A DNA stretch of 64,000 nt from Bordetella sp. LUAb4 (GTDB taxonomy: Bacteria > Pseudomonadota > Gammaproteobacteria > Burkholderiales > Burkholderiaceae_B). Both the position numbers and the translations under genes were made by a program. Below, piece after piece: positions 37,079 to 48,765 of the stretch. The DNA lies in assembly GCF_021325795.1 (NCBI RefSeq), contig NZ_JAHPZX010000008.1, positions 124,001 to 188,000 on the forward strand, given 5' to 3'. Under the pieces are notes generated by a model. It did not search any database. It was not told where the DNA came from and worked only from the letters and a program-made list of their open reading frames with translations. Position 1 is the first letter of the stretch. Every line of letters begins with the position of its first letter.

Positions 37079-37990
37079 ATGTTGACCCTCAAACAGATCG
37101 AAGCTTTCTTCTGGGCCGCCCGGCTGAGCAGTTTCTCGCGAGCCGCCGCCAAGCTGTGCATGACGCAGTCCGCCTTGTCCAAGCGGGTCAGCGAGCTGGA
37201 GGAAGAATTGAAGATCCCCCTATTCGACCGCTCCGCTTACCGGCCCGTGCTGACCGACGCCGGCCGCGCCGTGCTCGACACCGCGGAACGCATGCTGGAA
37301 CTGCGCGAGCAGATGTACTCCCGTACCGGCGCCGACGCCGCACCCGCTGGCCTGGTGTCCTTCGGCGTGACCGAGGTGGTCGCAGGCACGTGGCTGCCAC
37401 GTTGGGTGGCGGACATGCGCCGCGACTATCCGCACGTGACCCTGGAACCGTATGTAGACGTGTCGGCCGCATTGGCGGCAAGGTTGCGCGCAGGCGAGAT
37501 CGAAATGGCCGTCATGCCGCAACAACTGCCCGGCCCGGAATTCACGGCCATGCGCCTGGCCGAAGTCGCCTTCTCCATGATGGCGGCCCCCGAGGTCGTA
37601 CCCACCGGCGTGCTTACCCGCGAGGCCCTGGCGCGCTTGCCGGTGTTCGCGCAATCGGGCGGATCCGGCCTGACGGAAGTGTTCGACAGCTGGGCGCGCG
37701 TGAACGGCCTGAGCATGCAGCGGGTGCTGGCCAGCAACAGCCTGGTGGCGATCAGCGAACTCGTGCTGGCGGGATTGGGCATCGCGCTGCTGCCCATGGA
37801 CTATTACCGCGCGCATCTGGACAGCGGCCGCTTGCGCGCAGTGGCCGGCCCCCTGCCGTGGCCGCGCCTGCCCTATTACCTGATCACGCGCACCGGCCCA
37901 GGCAGCGGCCCGTTGCGCGCCCTGCAACAGGTGGCGCTACGACCGGACCCACAAGGCGGAGGGGTCACGATGGCACCACCACCGACGTGA
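37079..37990 (+). CDS. LysR family transcriptional regulator
   Basis: About 303 residues starting MLTLKQIEAFFWAARLSSFS, with the LysR winged helix (AAAKLCMTQSALSKRVSELEEELKIPLFDR) and a full effector domain. ATG 37079 is chosen over one at 37052 because the family N-terminus starts there. It is divergent from the RraA-type aldolase gene, with the ATTATT dyad between them, the usual arrangement for a regulator and its target. A different overlapping reading frame of similar length on this strand is a shadow and is not annotated. The C-terminal end is Pro/Gly-rich. Confidence 0.93.
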   Translation: MLTLKQIEAFFWAARLSSFSRAAAKLCMTQSALSKRVSELEEELKIPLFDRSAYRPVLTDAGRAVLDTAERMLELREQMYSRTGADAAPAGLVSFGVTEVVAGTWLPRWVADMRRDYPHVTLEPYVDVSAALAARLRAGEIEMAVMPQQLPGPEFTAMRLAEVAFSMMAAPEVVPTGVLTREALARLPVFAQSGGSGLTEVFDSWARVNGLSMQRVLASNSLVAISELVLAGLGIALLPMDYYRAHLDSGRLRAVAGPLPWPRLPYYLITRTGPGSGPLRALQQVALRPDPQGGGVTMAPPPT

Positions 37991-38102
37991 TCGAGCACGC
38001 AACAGAACGGGAAACACCTGTGGGCGGACCGTAGCGCCCCGCCACAGACCATGGCGCACACACGGTCCGTCGAACGGCGGTGACGGTACTACCCGAATCG
38101 AA

Positions 38103-38507
38103 TCAAAGGCCGCCGAACAGGTCGCGCTCGTTCAATAGCGCGTAGGAGATCTCGGGATGGCGTTCCAGGCAGCGGCGCACGGCGGCTGGGATGGAAGAGC
38201 GGATCTGGCGGCACAAGCCGGCCCGTTCATCCACCTTGATGATGAAGCCACGCACGGTGCGCACTTCGTTGGGACCAGGATCAATGCGCAGGGTAATGCC
38301 GAGCAGCTGGAACAGCTTCTGTTCCATATGGCGCAGGTCCGCCAGGGTCTGGACGGCTTCGAAGCGGTCCAGCAGACGCTTCTCTTCCTGCTTGTTCAGC
38401 ATCAGCACGCGGCGATCACCGGCGGGATCCTGCAACAGAATCTCGCGCCGGCAATCACAGGCGCCCGGTGGGCACTCCTGTCTTAGCGGGATGGTCATCA
38501 TGTCCAT
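38103..38507 (-). CDS. Small hypothetical protein with a Cys cluster
   Basis: About 134 residues. Near the N-terminus is QECPPGACDCRREIL, three cysteines spaced C-x4-C-x-C, which could bind a metal. Then comes a helical region (NKQEEKRLLDRFEAVQTLADLRHMEQKLFQLL) and a beta segment GPNEVRTVRGFIIKVDERAGLC, followed by a helical C-terminus. The start is uncertain: ATGs at 38507, 38501 and 38498 are clustered. I do not know the family. The protein looks real because of its ordered composition and clean length. It stands alone between the LysR gene and the binding-protein gene. Confidence 0.7.
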   Translation of the reverse strand: MDMMTIPLRQECPPGACDCRREILLQDPAGDRRVLMLNKQEEKRLLDRFEAVQTLADLRHMEQKLFQLLGITLRIDPGPNEVRTVRGFIIKVDERAGLCRQIRSSIPAAVRRCLERHPEISYALLNERDLFGGL

Positions 38508-38613
38508 AAGGCGACGATGATAACGGAGAGTCACCCGTCCCCGCACGCGATGTGCGGGACGGATGAGCAGTCTGTGCCTGTAGGCTTGGCTTGGCTTGGC
38601 CAGGCCTGTAGGC

Positions 38614-39435
38614 CTATTTACCTGCCGGCTTGCTCGCCGACTTCTTGATCGAATCCAGGCCCGTCTTGCGCACCGTCGGCTGCACGTCGTTCGACGACAG
38701 GTACTTCAGCAGCGCGGCGGCTTCCTTGGGATGCGGCGCGTCCACCGGAATGCCGGCGGCGAAGCGCGTGACCGACTGCGCGTCTTCCGGAATCCGGCCG
38801 ACGAACGTCACGCCCTTCACCGGCAACAGTTCAGCCACTTGCTGGAAGCCGATCTGGTACTTGCCTTCAGCGACCATCTCGGCCACCGGCGTCTTCTGCA
38901 CGCGCGTGGACTTGGGCTTGAGCTCGTCCTGGATGCCCATCTTCTTGTACATCTCGTTTTCGATGTACACGCCGCTGGCGCTGTCCGAATACGCCACCGA
39001 CTGCGCGGCCAACAGCGTCTTCTTGAACGCGTCCATGGTGGCGATGTTCGGCTTGGGCTGGCCCGCGCGCACCACCATGCCGATACGGGAATCGGCCAGT
39101 TCCACGCGCGAAGCGGGAATCACTTTACCCTGCTTGATCAGATCGTCCAGCGCGTAGCCCACCATGATCACCACGTCGACCTTCTCGCCGCGGGCGAGGC
39201 GGTTGGGGATGGCTTCGTCGGACTTGCCCATCGACGGGCCCAGTTGCGTCTTCAAGGTGTTGCCGGTGGCCTTGCTCCACTTGGGCCCCAGTGCCTTGTA
39301 CGCGGCGGTGAAGCCGCCGGACGTCACGACGCTGACTTCCGCGGCCTGGGCCGCCGTGGCGAAGACGGTGGCGGCCAGGGTGGCGCCTACCAGCCCGGCG
39401 ATTCCGGTCGACAGCAGTTTCGGGTAAAGCTTCAT
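38614..39435 (-). CDS. Periplasmic binding protein, ModA-like (molybdate-type/extracellular solute-binding)
   Basis: About 273 residues with a signal peptide (LLSTGIAGLVGATLAATVFA, cleavage near AAQAAE). The mature part has the PBP-like-2 pattern of molybdate-type binding proteins: VSVVTSGGFTAAYKALGPKW near the N-terminus, DVVIMVGYALDDLIKQG, AYSDSASGVYIENEM and FAAGIPVDAPHPKEAAALLKYL. The ATG at 39433-39435 has GGAGA upstream. No ModB or ModC is adjacent. Many stand-alone homologues exist near transporters, and the next gene upstream is an MHS symporter. The ligand is not certain, so I avoid a gene symbol. Confidence 0.88.
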   Translation of the reverse strand: MKLYPKLLSTGIAGLVGATLAATVFATAAQAAEVSVVTSGGFTAAYKALGPKWSKATGNTLKTQLGPSMGKSDEAIPNRLARGEKVDVVIMVGYALDDLIKQGKVIPASRVELADSRIGMVVRAGQPKPNIATMDAFKKTLLAAQSVAYSDSASGVYIENEMYKKMGIQDELKPKSTRVQKTPVAEMVAEGKYQIGFQQVAELLPVKGVTFVGRIPEDAQSVTRFAAGIPVDAPHPKEAAALLKYLSSNDVQPTVRKTGLDSIKKSASKPAGK

Positions 39436-39677
39436 GGGTAAGTCTCCTCTTTGGGTAAATTGATTTTTCTTGCGGCTATGTCGCGCCCCGCCCCGCGCGG
39501 GGGCGCGGAATTTGCATTCGATGGGGACGATGCGGCGAAGCGGACGATGCAGCCGCAACCATAGTAGCTGTTTAATGCGCATCCGCCAGCGTGACGGATG
39601 CCTGTGCGAACGCGGAGGCGGAGGCGGAGGCGAAGGCGAAGGCGGAGGCGGATGCGAAAGCGACGAATGCTATCGCA
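39436..39677. other. Intergenic region with GCGGAG/GCGAAG hexamer repeats
   Basis: About 240 bp between the binding-protein gene and the end of the symporter gene. The segment 39606-39660 consists of degenerate 6-bp units (GGAGGC, GAAGGC). Otherwise nothing is recognised. Confidence 0.6.
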
Positions 39678-41048
39678 TCAAGTCCGAGCGGCCACGGTCT
39701 GGCCTCGCGCAGCCTGCCCCGGCGCAACCTGCCCCTGCCCGGCATGCACCTGCCCACCCTTGCGGTACACCGCCAGCGTAGCGGCCAGCGCGCACACGGC
39801 GGCGAAGGTCATCCAGTAGCCGGGCGCGGCGCGGTCGCCGGTGGCGTGGATCAGATACGTGGAGATCTCCGGCGTGAAGCCGCCGAAGAGCGCGGTGGCC
39901 AGGCTGTAGGCCAGGGAAAAACCCGCCACGCGCACCGATGCCGGCATGATCTCCGTCAGCGCCGGGATCATCGCGCCGTTATACATGCCGAAGATGAAGG
40001 ACAGCCACAGCAGCACGCCCAGCATCTTCAGGAAGGTCGGCGCCGCGGCCAGGTATGCCAAGGCCGGATACGCGGTCAGGATGGCCAGCACGGCAATCGT
40101 CACCAGCAAAGCCTTGCGGCCGATCTTGTCCGACAACGCGCCGCCGACAGGCAGCCAGATGAAATTGGAAATGCCGACGAAGAAAGTCACCGTCAGGCTG
40201 TCCTCCGTGCTCAGATGCAGCACGGACTTGCCGAAGGTCGGCGCGTACACCGTGATCAGATAGAAGGTGCAGGTCGTCAGCGCCACCATCAAGGCACCCG
40301 CCAGCATCAAGCCCCAGTTGCGCAACAGCGCGGCCCAGGACTCACCCAGCGAAGGACGATGCTGCTGGCTCTTGAACGCCTCGGTTTCCTGCAGGCTGCG
40401 ACGCAGCACGAAAATCACCGGGATGATCATACAGCCGACGAAGAACGGAATGCGCCAGCCCCAGGCCGCGATCGTGCTCTTGTCCATCCACTGGTTCAGT
40501 CCGTAACCCAGCGCGGCGGCGACCATGATGGACACCTGCTGGCTGCCCGACTGCCAGGCCGCGAAAAAGCCCTTGCGGCCCGGTGTGGCCATTTCGGAGA
40601 GATACACCGACACCCCGCCCAGCTCCGCGCCGGCGGAAAAGCCTTGCAGCAGCCGGCCGACCAGCACCAGGGCCGGCGCCAGCATGCCGATGCTCTGATA
40701 GCCGGGCACGAAGGCGATCAGCACGGTGCCGCTGGCCATCAGCAACAGCGTCACGATGAGGCCCTTGCGGCGTCCCACCTTATCGATATAGGTGCCCAAG
40801 AACACGGCGCCCAGCGGCCGCATCAGGAAGCCGGCACCGAACACGGCGAAGGTCTTCATCAGCGCGGCGAAGTCGCTGGAGGACGGAAAGAACACCGCGG
40901 AGATCTGGGTGGCGTAGAAACCGAACAGGAAAAAATCGAACTGTTCGAGAAAGTTGCCCGCGGTCACGCGCAATACGGTTCGCATGAGCGCCAGGGGGGA
41001 TCCGTGCGTCGTCGAACGCGCGGACTGCGTTGAAGCAGAAGGCTGCAT
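39678..41048 (-). CDS. MFS transporter, metabolite:H+ symporter (MHS) family
   Basis: About 456 residues with twelve hydrophobic segments. The MHS signatures are visible: [18 protein letters not shown] in helix 1, [22 protein letters not shown] between helices 2 and 3, and [24 protein letters not shown] in helix 4-5. Relatives (CitA, KgtP, ShiA, ProP) import organic acids or osmolytes with protons. The start ATG at 41046-41048 is chosen because the longer frame adds only low-conservation residues. The Gly/Gln/Ala-rich C-terminal tail is unusual. It lies upstream of the ModA-like gene on the same strand, so the two may be co-transcribed. Confidence 0.93.
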   Translation of the reverse strand: MQPSASTQSARSTTHGSPLALMRTVLRVTAGNFLEQFDFFLFGFYATQISAVFFPSSSDFAALMKTFAVFGAGFLMRPLGAVFLGTYIDKVGRRKGLIVTLLLMASGTVLIAFVPGYQSIGMLAPALVLVGRLLQGFSAGAELGGVSVYLSEMATPGRKGFFAAWQSGSQQVSIMVAAALGYGLNQWMDKSTIAAWGWRIPFFVGCMIIPVIFVLRRSLQETEAFKSQQHRPSLGESWAALLRNWGLMLAGALMVALTTCTFYLITVYAPTFGKSVLHLSTEDSLTVTFFVGISNFIWLPVGGALSDKIGRKALLVTIAVLAILTAYPALAYLAAAPTFLKMLGVLLWLSFIFGMYNGAMIPALTEIMPASVRVAGFSLAYSLATALFGGFTPEISTYLIHATGDRAAPGYWMTFAAVCALAATLAVYRKGGQVHAGQGQVAPGQAARGQTVAART

Positions 41049-41425
41049 GATGATCGATCCTAAGGACATCATCCGGCGGCGAGACAACGCGGCAGGGCCA
41101 TCATTGTTTTGTCAGGCGAAGCGCGCAGGCCGGATATGAAGGATCGACGGTAAGGGTTTTTCCTGACGGCGGCATTAATGCGCGGGTAAGAATTTTCTCG
41201 CCGGCATCCGCGTATTTCGAAGTATGTATCGATCCGCTTAGCGCAGGAGGCATAAAGCGCCACGGCGTCGCGGACTTAGCGGCGGCACCCTCTTCTCGCC
41301 CCGCATCATCTCCTAACAAATCACTTCCGCAATTTCTCCATGATTTCGCCGGCGATGGGCCGCCGTCAGGCCCCTCGCCGCGGGCTTCAGTCATGGAATT
41401 CAGCCATGGAATTCAACCAAGAGAT
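41049..41425. other. Intergenic region, nothing certain
   Basis: About 377 bp between the symporter and the hybrid kinase genes. It contains a small duplication (ATGGAATTCAGCCATGGAATTCAACC around 41392-41420) and an AT-richer stretch around 41150-41230 that could be the symporter promoter. No gene or clear terminator seen. Confidence 0.5.
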
Positions 41426-43411
41426 TCAGCCGCGCGCCCGGTCCAGCGTGCGGCGCACGCGCGCCGCCAGTTGCTGCGTCGTGAAGGGCTTCTCCAGCAA
41501 GGCCACGCCAGACATCAACGCGCCATCGCTGACCAGGGCCTGCGACGCGTAGGCCGACGTGAAGATCACGGGTAGGTCGGGCCGCGTCATGTGCACTTTC
41601 TCGGCAACCTCGCGGCCATTCATGCCGCCAGGCAGCCCGACGTCGGAGAACACCAGGTCGATGTCCGGATGTTCGTCGACCAGGCGCAGGGCGGCCGGGC
41701 CATCGCCCGCCTCCAGCACGCGATAGCCCAGCTCGCGCAGCACTTCAGTGGAAATGCTGCGCACTTCGGCATCGTCTTCCAGCACCAGCACCGTTTCGCC
41801 ACCCGGCGACCGATAGTCGATGCCGCTGAAGTCCGCCGCCGGCACGCCGTGCAGGTCGGCGCCACGCTTATCGCGCGGCAACAGCAAATGCACCGCCGCG
41901 CCCTGTCCAGGTTGCGACACCAGCTTCACATGGCCGCCACTCTGCTTGACGAAACCGTAGACCTGGCTCAAGCCCAGGCCGGTGCCATGGCCTTCCTTCT
42001 TGGTCGTGAAGAAAGGATCGAAGGCCTTCTCCAACACGTCGGGCGGCATGCCGGGACCGCTGTCCTTGACCACGACCTGGACATAGTCGCCGGGGGTCTT
42101 TTCCGGATGCAGCCGGCAATACGCCTCGTCGAGCGCGCGGTTGGACGTGGAGATGGTCAAGCGGCCGCCGCCCGATGGCGCCATGGCGTCGCGGGCGTTG
42201 ATGGCCAGGTTGATCAGGGCGTTTTCCAACTGGTTGGGATCGACGTAAGCTGGCCATAAACCCTCCGCCAGTTCCGTGTGCAATTCGACGTGCGCGCCCA
42301 ATGTCTGCGTCAACAGGCTCACCAGGCGTGTCGTGGTCTCGTTCGCATCCACCGCTTGCGGCGCCAGCGGCTGCTTGCGTGAATAGGCCAGCAAGCCCTT
42401 GGTCAGCCTGGCGCCCCGTTCCACGCCTTTGAGCGCGTTGTCCAGCCAGCGCCGCTCGCGTTCAGGCGTGTCCGCGCCCAGCGTGCGCTGCAAGGTCTGC
42501 AGATTACCCTGCACGATCATCAGCACATTGTTGAAGTCATGCGCCACCCCACCGGTCAACTGCCCGATGGACTCGATCTTCTGCGCCTGCCGCAATTGCG
42601 CTTCCAGCTCCAGGCGCTGCGTGATGTCGCGGCCGGTGCCGCAGATGCGCCCATCGTCGGTGCGCACGAAGGTCCAGCTGACCATGCGGCCGGCACGGCC
42701 GTCGGTGCCGACCATTTCCAGGTCGACGTCCTGCACATAGGCCTGGCTGTGCAGCACCGCGCGCGCGGCGGTGGCGCGGTCCTGGCTGCCCGGCGCCACC
42801 AGCGACGCCAGGCGCCGGTCCTGCAGCTCGGTGGCGGACCAGCCCAGCATTTCCCGCCAGGCCGGATTGCTGTTGCGGATATAGCCTTCGCTATCGCAGA
42901 TCGCCACCAGGTCATGCGTCAGGCGCCAGACCAGGTCGCGTTCCTCGGTGCGCGAACGCACCATGGCCTCCAGCGCGGCGTTGATCTCGACCAGGCTTTG
43001 TTCGGCACGCAGCCGCGCCTGGCGCGTCTCGCGTTCGGCCAGCGCGCGCTCGATCGCCGACGGCAGGCGTTCCTGGCGATGCTTGACGACATAATCCGTC
43101 GCGCCATGCTTGAGTGACTCGATGGCCACTTCCTCGCCCAAGGTGCCGGACACGAAGATGAAGGGCGTCTCCGGACTCAATTCGCGCGCGATGGCCAGCG
43201 CACCCATGCCATCGAAACCCGGCAGCACATAATCGGCCAGGATCACACCATAAGACTTCGCACCCAGCGCGGCACGGAAATCCGCTTCCTCCCACACGCG
43301 GTCGATGTGGCAATCCACGCGCGCGCGCTCGAGGTGGCGGCGCAGCAGCTCCGCGTCAAGGTCATTGTCCTCGAGCAGCAGGATTTCGATGGTGCCGGCG
43401 CGGGTATTCAC
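41426..43411 (-). CDS. Hybrid histidine kinase: REC-PAS-HisKA-HATPase-REC
   Basis: 661 residues, no transmembrane segments, so cytoplasmic. An N-terminal receiver (residues 1-120, phosphoacceptor Asp60 in [10 protein letters not shown]) is followed by a PAS domain (~165-270), a HisKA domain with H291 in GGVAHDFNN, an HATPase_c with NAINARD-like [13 protein letters not shown] and [13 protein letters not shown], and a C-terminal receiver (~545-655; [13 protein letters not shown]). GTG at 43409-43411 overlaps the stop of the response-regulator gene. It is the last gene of the phytochrome cluster and probably receives phosphate through its N-terminal receiver. The output is unknown. The second receiver suggests a further relay. 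Confidence 0.92.
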   Translation of the reverse strand: MNTRAGTIEILLLEDNDLDAELLRRHLERARVDCHIDRVWEEADFRAALGAKSYGVILADYVLPGFDGMGALAIARELSPETPFIFVSGTLGEEVAIESLKHGATDYVVKHRQERLPSAIERALAERETRQARLRAEQSLVEINAALEAMVRSRTEERDLVWRLTHDLVAICDSEGYIRNSNPAWREMLGWSATELQDRRLASLVAPGSQDRATAARAVLHSQAYVQDVDLEMVGTDGRAGRMVSWTFVRTDDGRICGTGRDITQRLELEAQLRQAQKIESIGQLTGGVAHDFNNVLMIVQGNLQTLQRTLGADTPERERRWLDNALKGVERGARLTKGLLAYSRKQPLAPQAVDANETTTRLVSLLTQTLGAHVELHTELAEGLWPAYVDPNQLENALINLAINARDAMAPSGGGRLTISTSNRALDEAYCRLHPEKTPGDYVQVVVKDSGPGMPPDVLEKAFDPFFTTKKEGHGTGLGLSQVYGFVKQSGGHVKLVSQPGQGAAVHLLLPRDKRGADLHGVPAADFSGIDYRSPGGETVLVLEDDAEVRSISTEVLRELGYRVLEAGDGPAALRLVDEHPDIDLVFSDVGLPGGMNGREVAEKVHMTRPDLPVIFTSAYASQALVSDGALMSGVALLEKPFTTQQLAARVRRTLDRARG

Positions 43412-43867
43412 GCTTCGGTGACCTTCATCGGTCCCGTCCGCAACTGACCGGGCGAGGGTTCGTTCAAGATGGCCCAGAACATACCCAGGCCACGGATCGC
43501 GTCGAAGAATTCCTGGAAGTCCACCGGCTTGACGACGAAGGCATTGACGCCCAGGTCGTAGCTGCGCACCAGGTCGGATTCTTCGCGCGAGGCGGTGAGC
43601 ATCACCACCGGCACGTGCTTGGTGGCCGGATCGCTCTTGATGGTCGCCAACACTTCCAGGCCATCCATCTTGGGCAGCTTCAGATCCAGCAGCACCACCG
43701 CCGGATCCACCGCCGGCCGGTCCTTGTGGGCACCGCGGCGCAGCAGCCAGTCCAGCGCTTCGATACCATCGCGTGCCGTGACGACTTCATTGGCCAGACG
43801 GCTGCGCTCCAGCGCCACCAGGGTGAGCTCCAGGTCTTTAGGGTTGTCCTCGACGAGGAGAATGTTT

Positions 43868-43881
<14 letters not shown>
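43408..43881 (-). CDS. Single-domain response regulator (Rcp1-like)
   Basis: About 157 residues consisting of one receiver domain. LLVEDNPKDLELTLVAL carries the acidic pair, VVLLDLKLPKMDG the phosphoacceptor, and VMLTAS and NAFVVKPVD the conserved Thr and Lys. The extended loop DWLLRRGAHKDRP is characteristic of Rcp1/CheY-like regulators that pair with phytochrome kinases. The start at 43879-43881 overlaps the 3' end of the phytochrome gene by 14 bp. A longer frame is rejected because it runs antisense-like into the kinase. It likely carries phosphate from the phytochrome to the hybrid kinase or another target. Confidence 0.93.
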
Positions 43882-46291
<2,410 letters not shown>

Positions 46292-46579
46292 TAAGTAGCA
46301 TTTGATTATATATACCCGTGTTTACCAGGACCGGCGTTGCCCAACTGAAACCAAAGATTGAAACTGCCACAGGAAGGGCGACGGGAAAGGCGGCTGGGAT
46401 TGTCGACTGGAACGGGCGGCTGGAAGGGGGGACTGTTGCGCCTCGCACAACACGGTGCGTCCCCCCAGCTGCCTTCCGCGGCCCGGATGCCACGTCTACG
46501 ATGCCATTCATGCGACGCGCCATGCGCCGCGCCCTCGCCCCCCGGCACCGGACATCCCTTTCGAAACAAGGACATCGTC
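46292..46579. other. Divergent intergenic region (phytochrome / AhpD-like)
   Basis: 288 bp. The left end is AT-rich (TTTGATTATATATACCC), a likely promoter for the phytochrome gene. The rest is GC-rich with no gene or clear motif recognised. Confidence 0.5.
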
Positions 46580-47059
46580 ATGACGCAACGCCTGAACTAC
46601 CCGCAGCAAGCCCCTGAACTGTTCAAGAAATTCGCCCAATTCAGCGCGTTGCTGGCCGATTCCAGCCTGGGCAAGACCTTGCACGACCTGGTGCAGATCC
46701 GCGCCTCGCAATTGAACGGCTGCGGTTTCTGCCTGGACATGCATAGCAAGGAAGCCAAGATCCACGGTGAACGCGAACTGCGTCTGTACCACCTGCCGAT
46801 CTGGCGCGAATCGCCCCTGTTCGACGCCCGTGAGCGCGCCGCGCTGGCCTGGACCGAGGCGCTCACCCGCCTGGACGGCCATCCCGTGCCCGACGCCCTC
46901 TATGAAGAGGCGCGTGCCCAGTTCGACGAAAAGGAGCTGACCGAGTTGACCTGGGTCATTGCCACCATCAACGCCTGGAATCGTCTTGGCGTCGGCTTCC
47001 AGGCAGTGCCCGGCTCGGCCGACAAGCTGTTCGGCCTGGACAAGGCCAACCTGAGCTGA
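46580..47059 (+). CDS. Carboxymuconolactone decarboxylase / AhpD-like alkylhydroperoxidase family protein
   Basis: About 159 residues. The CMD fold is shown by LLADSSLGKTLHDLVQIRASQLNGCGFCLDMHSKEA, with the redox pair C-G-F-C and downstream His, as in AhpD, and WTEALTRLDGH, ELTELTWVIATINAWNRLGVG. The CxxC-x3-H motif suggests peroxide or thiol redox activity rather than lactone decarboxylation. The start ATG 46580 is the natural one, and a longer upstream frame codes GC-rich noise. It is followed by Ohr, and an ECF41 sigma factor is nearby. CMD-family genes are the usual partners of ECF41 factors, though here no ECF41 promoter is seen directly upstream. Confidence 0.9.
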   Translation: MTQRLNYPQQAPELFKKFAQFSALLADSSLGKTLHDLVQIRASQLNGCGFCLDMHSKEAKIHGERELRLYHLPIWRESPLFDARERAALAWTEALTRLDGHPVPDALYEEARAQFDEKELTELTWVIATINAWNRLGVGFQAVPGSADKLFGLDKANLS

Positions 47060-47174
47060 TCACCCGGCACGAGGGCGTGCGGGCCGGCAGGCTCTACACT
47101 GCGATCCTTGAACCCATCCAGGTCAAGGTCGACCCGACCCCGGCGCCCCGTGCTTTTGCAGGCACCCGACATCC

Positions 47175-47669
47175 ATGACTCCGCTACAACCGCCTCCGCT
47201 TTCCCTGCTGGACAAATACTACGGCGATGAATTCCATCCGCTCTACACCACCACGGTGACGGCCAGTGGCGGCGAAGCCGTGCACGGACGCGCGTCCGGG
47301 GTGGTGCGGTCGGCGGACGGCGAGCTGGACCTGGCGCTGCGCCTGCCGCCGGAATTGGGCGGACCGGGTGGCGGCACCAATCCGGAACAGCTGTTCGCGG
47401 CGGGCTACGCCGCCTGTTTCCATGGGGCATTGATGCTGCTGGCCACCCGCGCCGGTGTGACGGTGCCCGACGCCACGGTGTCGGTCACGGTTTCCTTCGG
47501 CCGCGATCCGGTCGATGGCCTGTACTCCCTGCGGGCGGATGTGGAAATCCGGCTGCCGGGGGTCGATGCCCAGACCGCCGGCGAACTGGTACGCAGCACG
47601 GAACGTTTCTGTCCCTATGCCAAGCTGACCCGCCAGGGCATGACCAGCATCGTCGCCCTGCGAACGTGA
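47175..47669 (+). CDS. ohr: Organic hydroperoxide resistance protein (Ohr/OsmC family)
   Basis: 164 residues, OsmC/Ohr fold. The reactive Cys lies in GYAACFHGAL and the second in FCPYAKLTRQG, the Ohr pair, with the catalytic Arg/Glu region in GGPGGGTNPEQLFAAGYAA. The enzyme reduces organic hydroperoxides using lipoylated proteins in the cytoplasm. No MarR-type OhrR is adjacent. Instead an ECF41 sigma factor and a LysR regulator follow, so the control is probably different from the classical pair. The LysR gene converges one base downstream. Confidence 0.93.
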   Translation: MTPLQPPPLSLLDKYYGDEFHPLYTTTVTASGGEAVHGRASGVVRSADGELDLALRLPPELGGPGGGTNPEQLFAAGYAACFHGALMLLATRAGVTVPDATVSVTVSFGRDPVDGLYSLRADVEIRLPGVDAQTAGELVRSTERFCPYAKLTRQGMTSIVALRT

Positions 47670-47670
47670 C

Positions 47671-48681
47671 TCAGGGCTGGAACAGGTCCTGCTGACGGAT
47701 GTGGTGGGTCATGAAGTCGATGAACACCCGCATCCGCGCCGGCAGATGCTTGCGGCTGAGATAACACAGGTAATGTCCCCGGTCGTCCGGCATATGCTGC
47801 GCCAGGACGCTCACCAGGCGCCCCGTGCGCAGATCGTCGCACACCTGGTAGCAGGGCATCTGCGCCAGTCCGCGGCCATCGAGCACCGCCTGCCGCACCA
47901 GGTCCGCATCGTTGAAGGTGCAGGAAGACTGCGGCGAATACTTGCGGGCATGGCCGTCGACCTTGAACTCCCAGTCGTAGACCCGGCCCGACGCCAAGCG
48001 CAGATTGATGCAGCGCTGCTGGTCCAGCTCGTCGACGGCGGCCGGCACGCCATGCGCCTGAAGATAGGCCGGCGCGGCGCACAACAACATCTGCATGGGG
48101 ATCAACTGGCGCGCGATGACCTGGCTGTCTTCCAGGCGGCCGTCGCGAAAGGCAATGTCGACGCGATCCGTGGTGAAGTCCGTGGCGCCGTCGTCCAGGG
48201 ACAGATCGACCGTGATGGCCGGATAGGTGTCCTGGAAAGCGGCGATCAGCGGTGCCACCACCTTGCGGCCGAAGCCCACGGCGGAACAAATGCGCAGATG
48301 GCCCTGCGGCGGACCTTCCCGCATATCCCGCATATCGTCCAGCGCCTGCATGATGCGGTCCACGCCAGGGCGGCAGTTGGAATAGAAGCGTTCGCCTTCC
48401 GGCGTCAGGGCCGTGCTGCGCGTCGTGCGCAGGAACAGGCGGGCGTCGAGCTGGGCTTCCAGCTTCTGCACCGCCCGGCTGACCGCCGAGCGGCCAATGC
48501 CCAGCCGGTCGCCCGCCTTGGCGAAACTGCCCGCGTCGGCGACGGCCAGGAAGGCCACCACGCCGGCATAGGAGGTGGCGAAACTGGCGGCCAGCGTATC
48601 GCTGTCGGCCAGGCCCGCAACGGCAGGGCCGGCGGGCGCGGGGGCGCCGAGGGGCGCAAGGGTCGCAAGTGGAATAGTCAT
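47671..48681 (-). CDS. LysR family transcriptional regulator
   Basis: 336 residues. The N-terminal ~38 residues are Ala/Pro-rich, preceding the LysR winged helix GVVAFLAVADAGSFAKAGDRLGIGRSAVSRAVQKLE and a normal effector domain. The ATG is at 48679-48681. On the same strand, 84 bp downstream of the ECF41 sigma gene, it has an apparent ECF41 promoter just upstream (TGTCACA-N16-CGTC at 48716-48742). It would therefore be transcribed by that sigma factor, a regulator controlled by another regulator. The target genes are unknown. The neighbouring Ohr and AhpD-like genes are candidates. Confidence 0.92.
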   Translation of the reverse strand: MTIPLATLAPLGAPAPAGPAVAGLADSDTLAASFATSYAGVVAFLAVADAGSFAKAGDRLGIGRSAVSRAVQKLEAQLDARLFLRTTRSTALTPEGERFYSNCRPGVDRIMQALDDMRDMREGPPQGHLRICSAVGFGRKVVAPLIAAFQDTYPAITVDLSLDDGATDFTTDRVDIAFRDGRLEDSQVIARQLIPMQMLLCAAPAYLQAHGVPAAVDELDQQRCINLRLASGRVYDWEFKVDGHARKYSPQSSCTFNDADLVRQAVLDGRGLAQMPCYQVCDDLRTGRLVSVLAQHMPDDRGHYLCYLSRKHLPARMRVFIDFMTHHIRQQDLFQP

Positions 48682-48715
48682 GGCTGGGGCGCGGGTAGTT
48701 TTTCCATGATCACTA

Positions 48716-48742
48716 GACGGGTGGCGGCAGACGGCTGTGACA
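48716..48742 (-). promoter_or_regulatory. ECF41-type promoter (TGTCACA-N16-CGTC)
   Basis: On the minus strand TGTCACA (complement of 48736-48742) is followed after exactly 16 bases by CGTC (complement of 48716-48719), matching the -35/-10 elements known for ECF41 sigma factors. It lies 35 bp before the LysR start codon, a normal leader length. Confidence 0.75.
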
Positions 48743-48765
48743 AGTCCGCCTGATAAACATGTTTC

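Noticed and set aside
37015-38034. 339-codon plus-strand frame overlapping the LysR gene
   Set aside because: Same-strand shadow. The LysR frame has the HTH and effector domain, while this one is Arg/Gly/Pro-rich without motifs.
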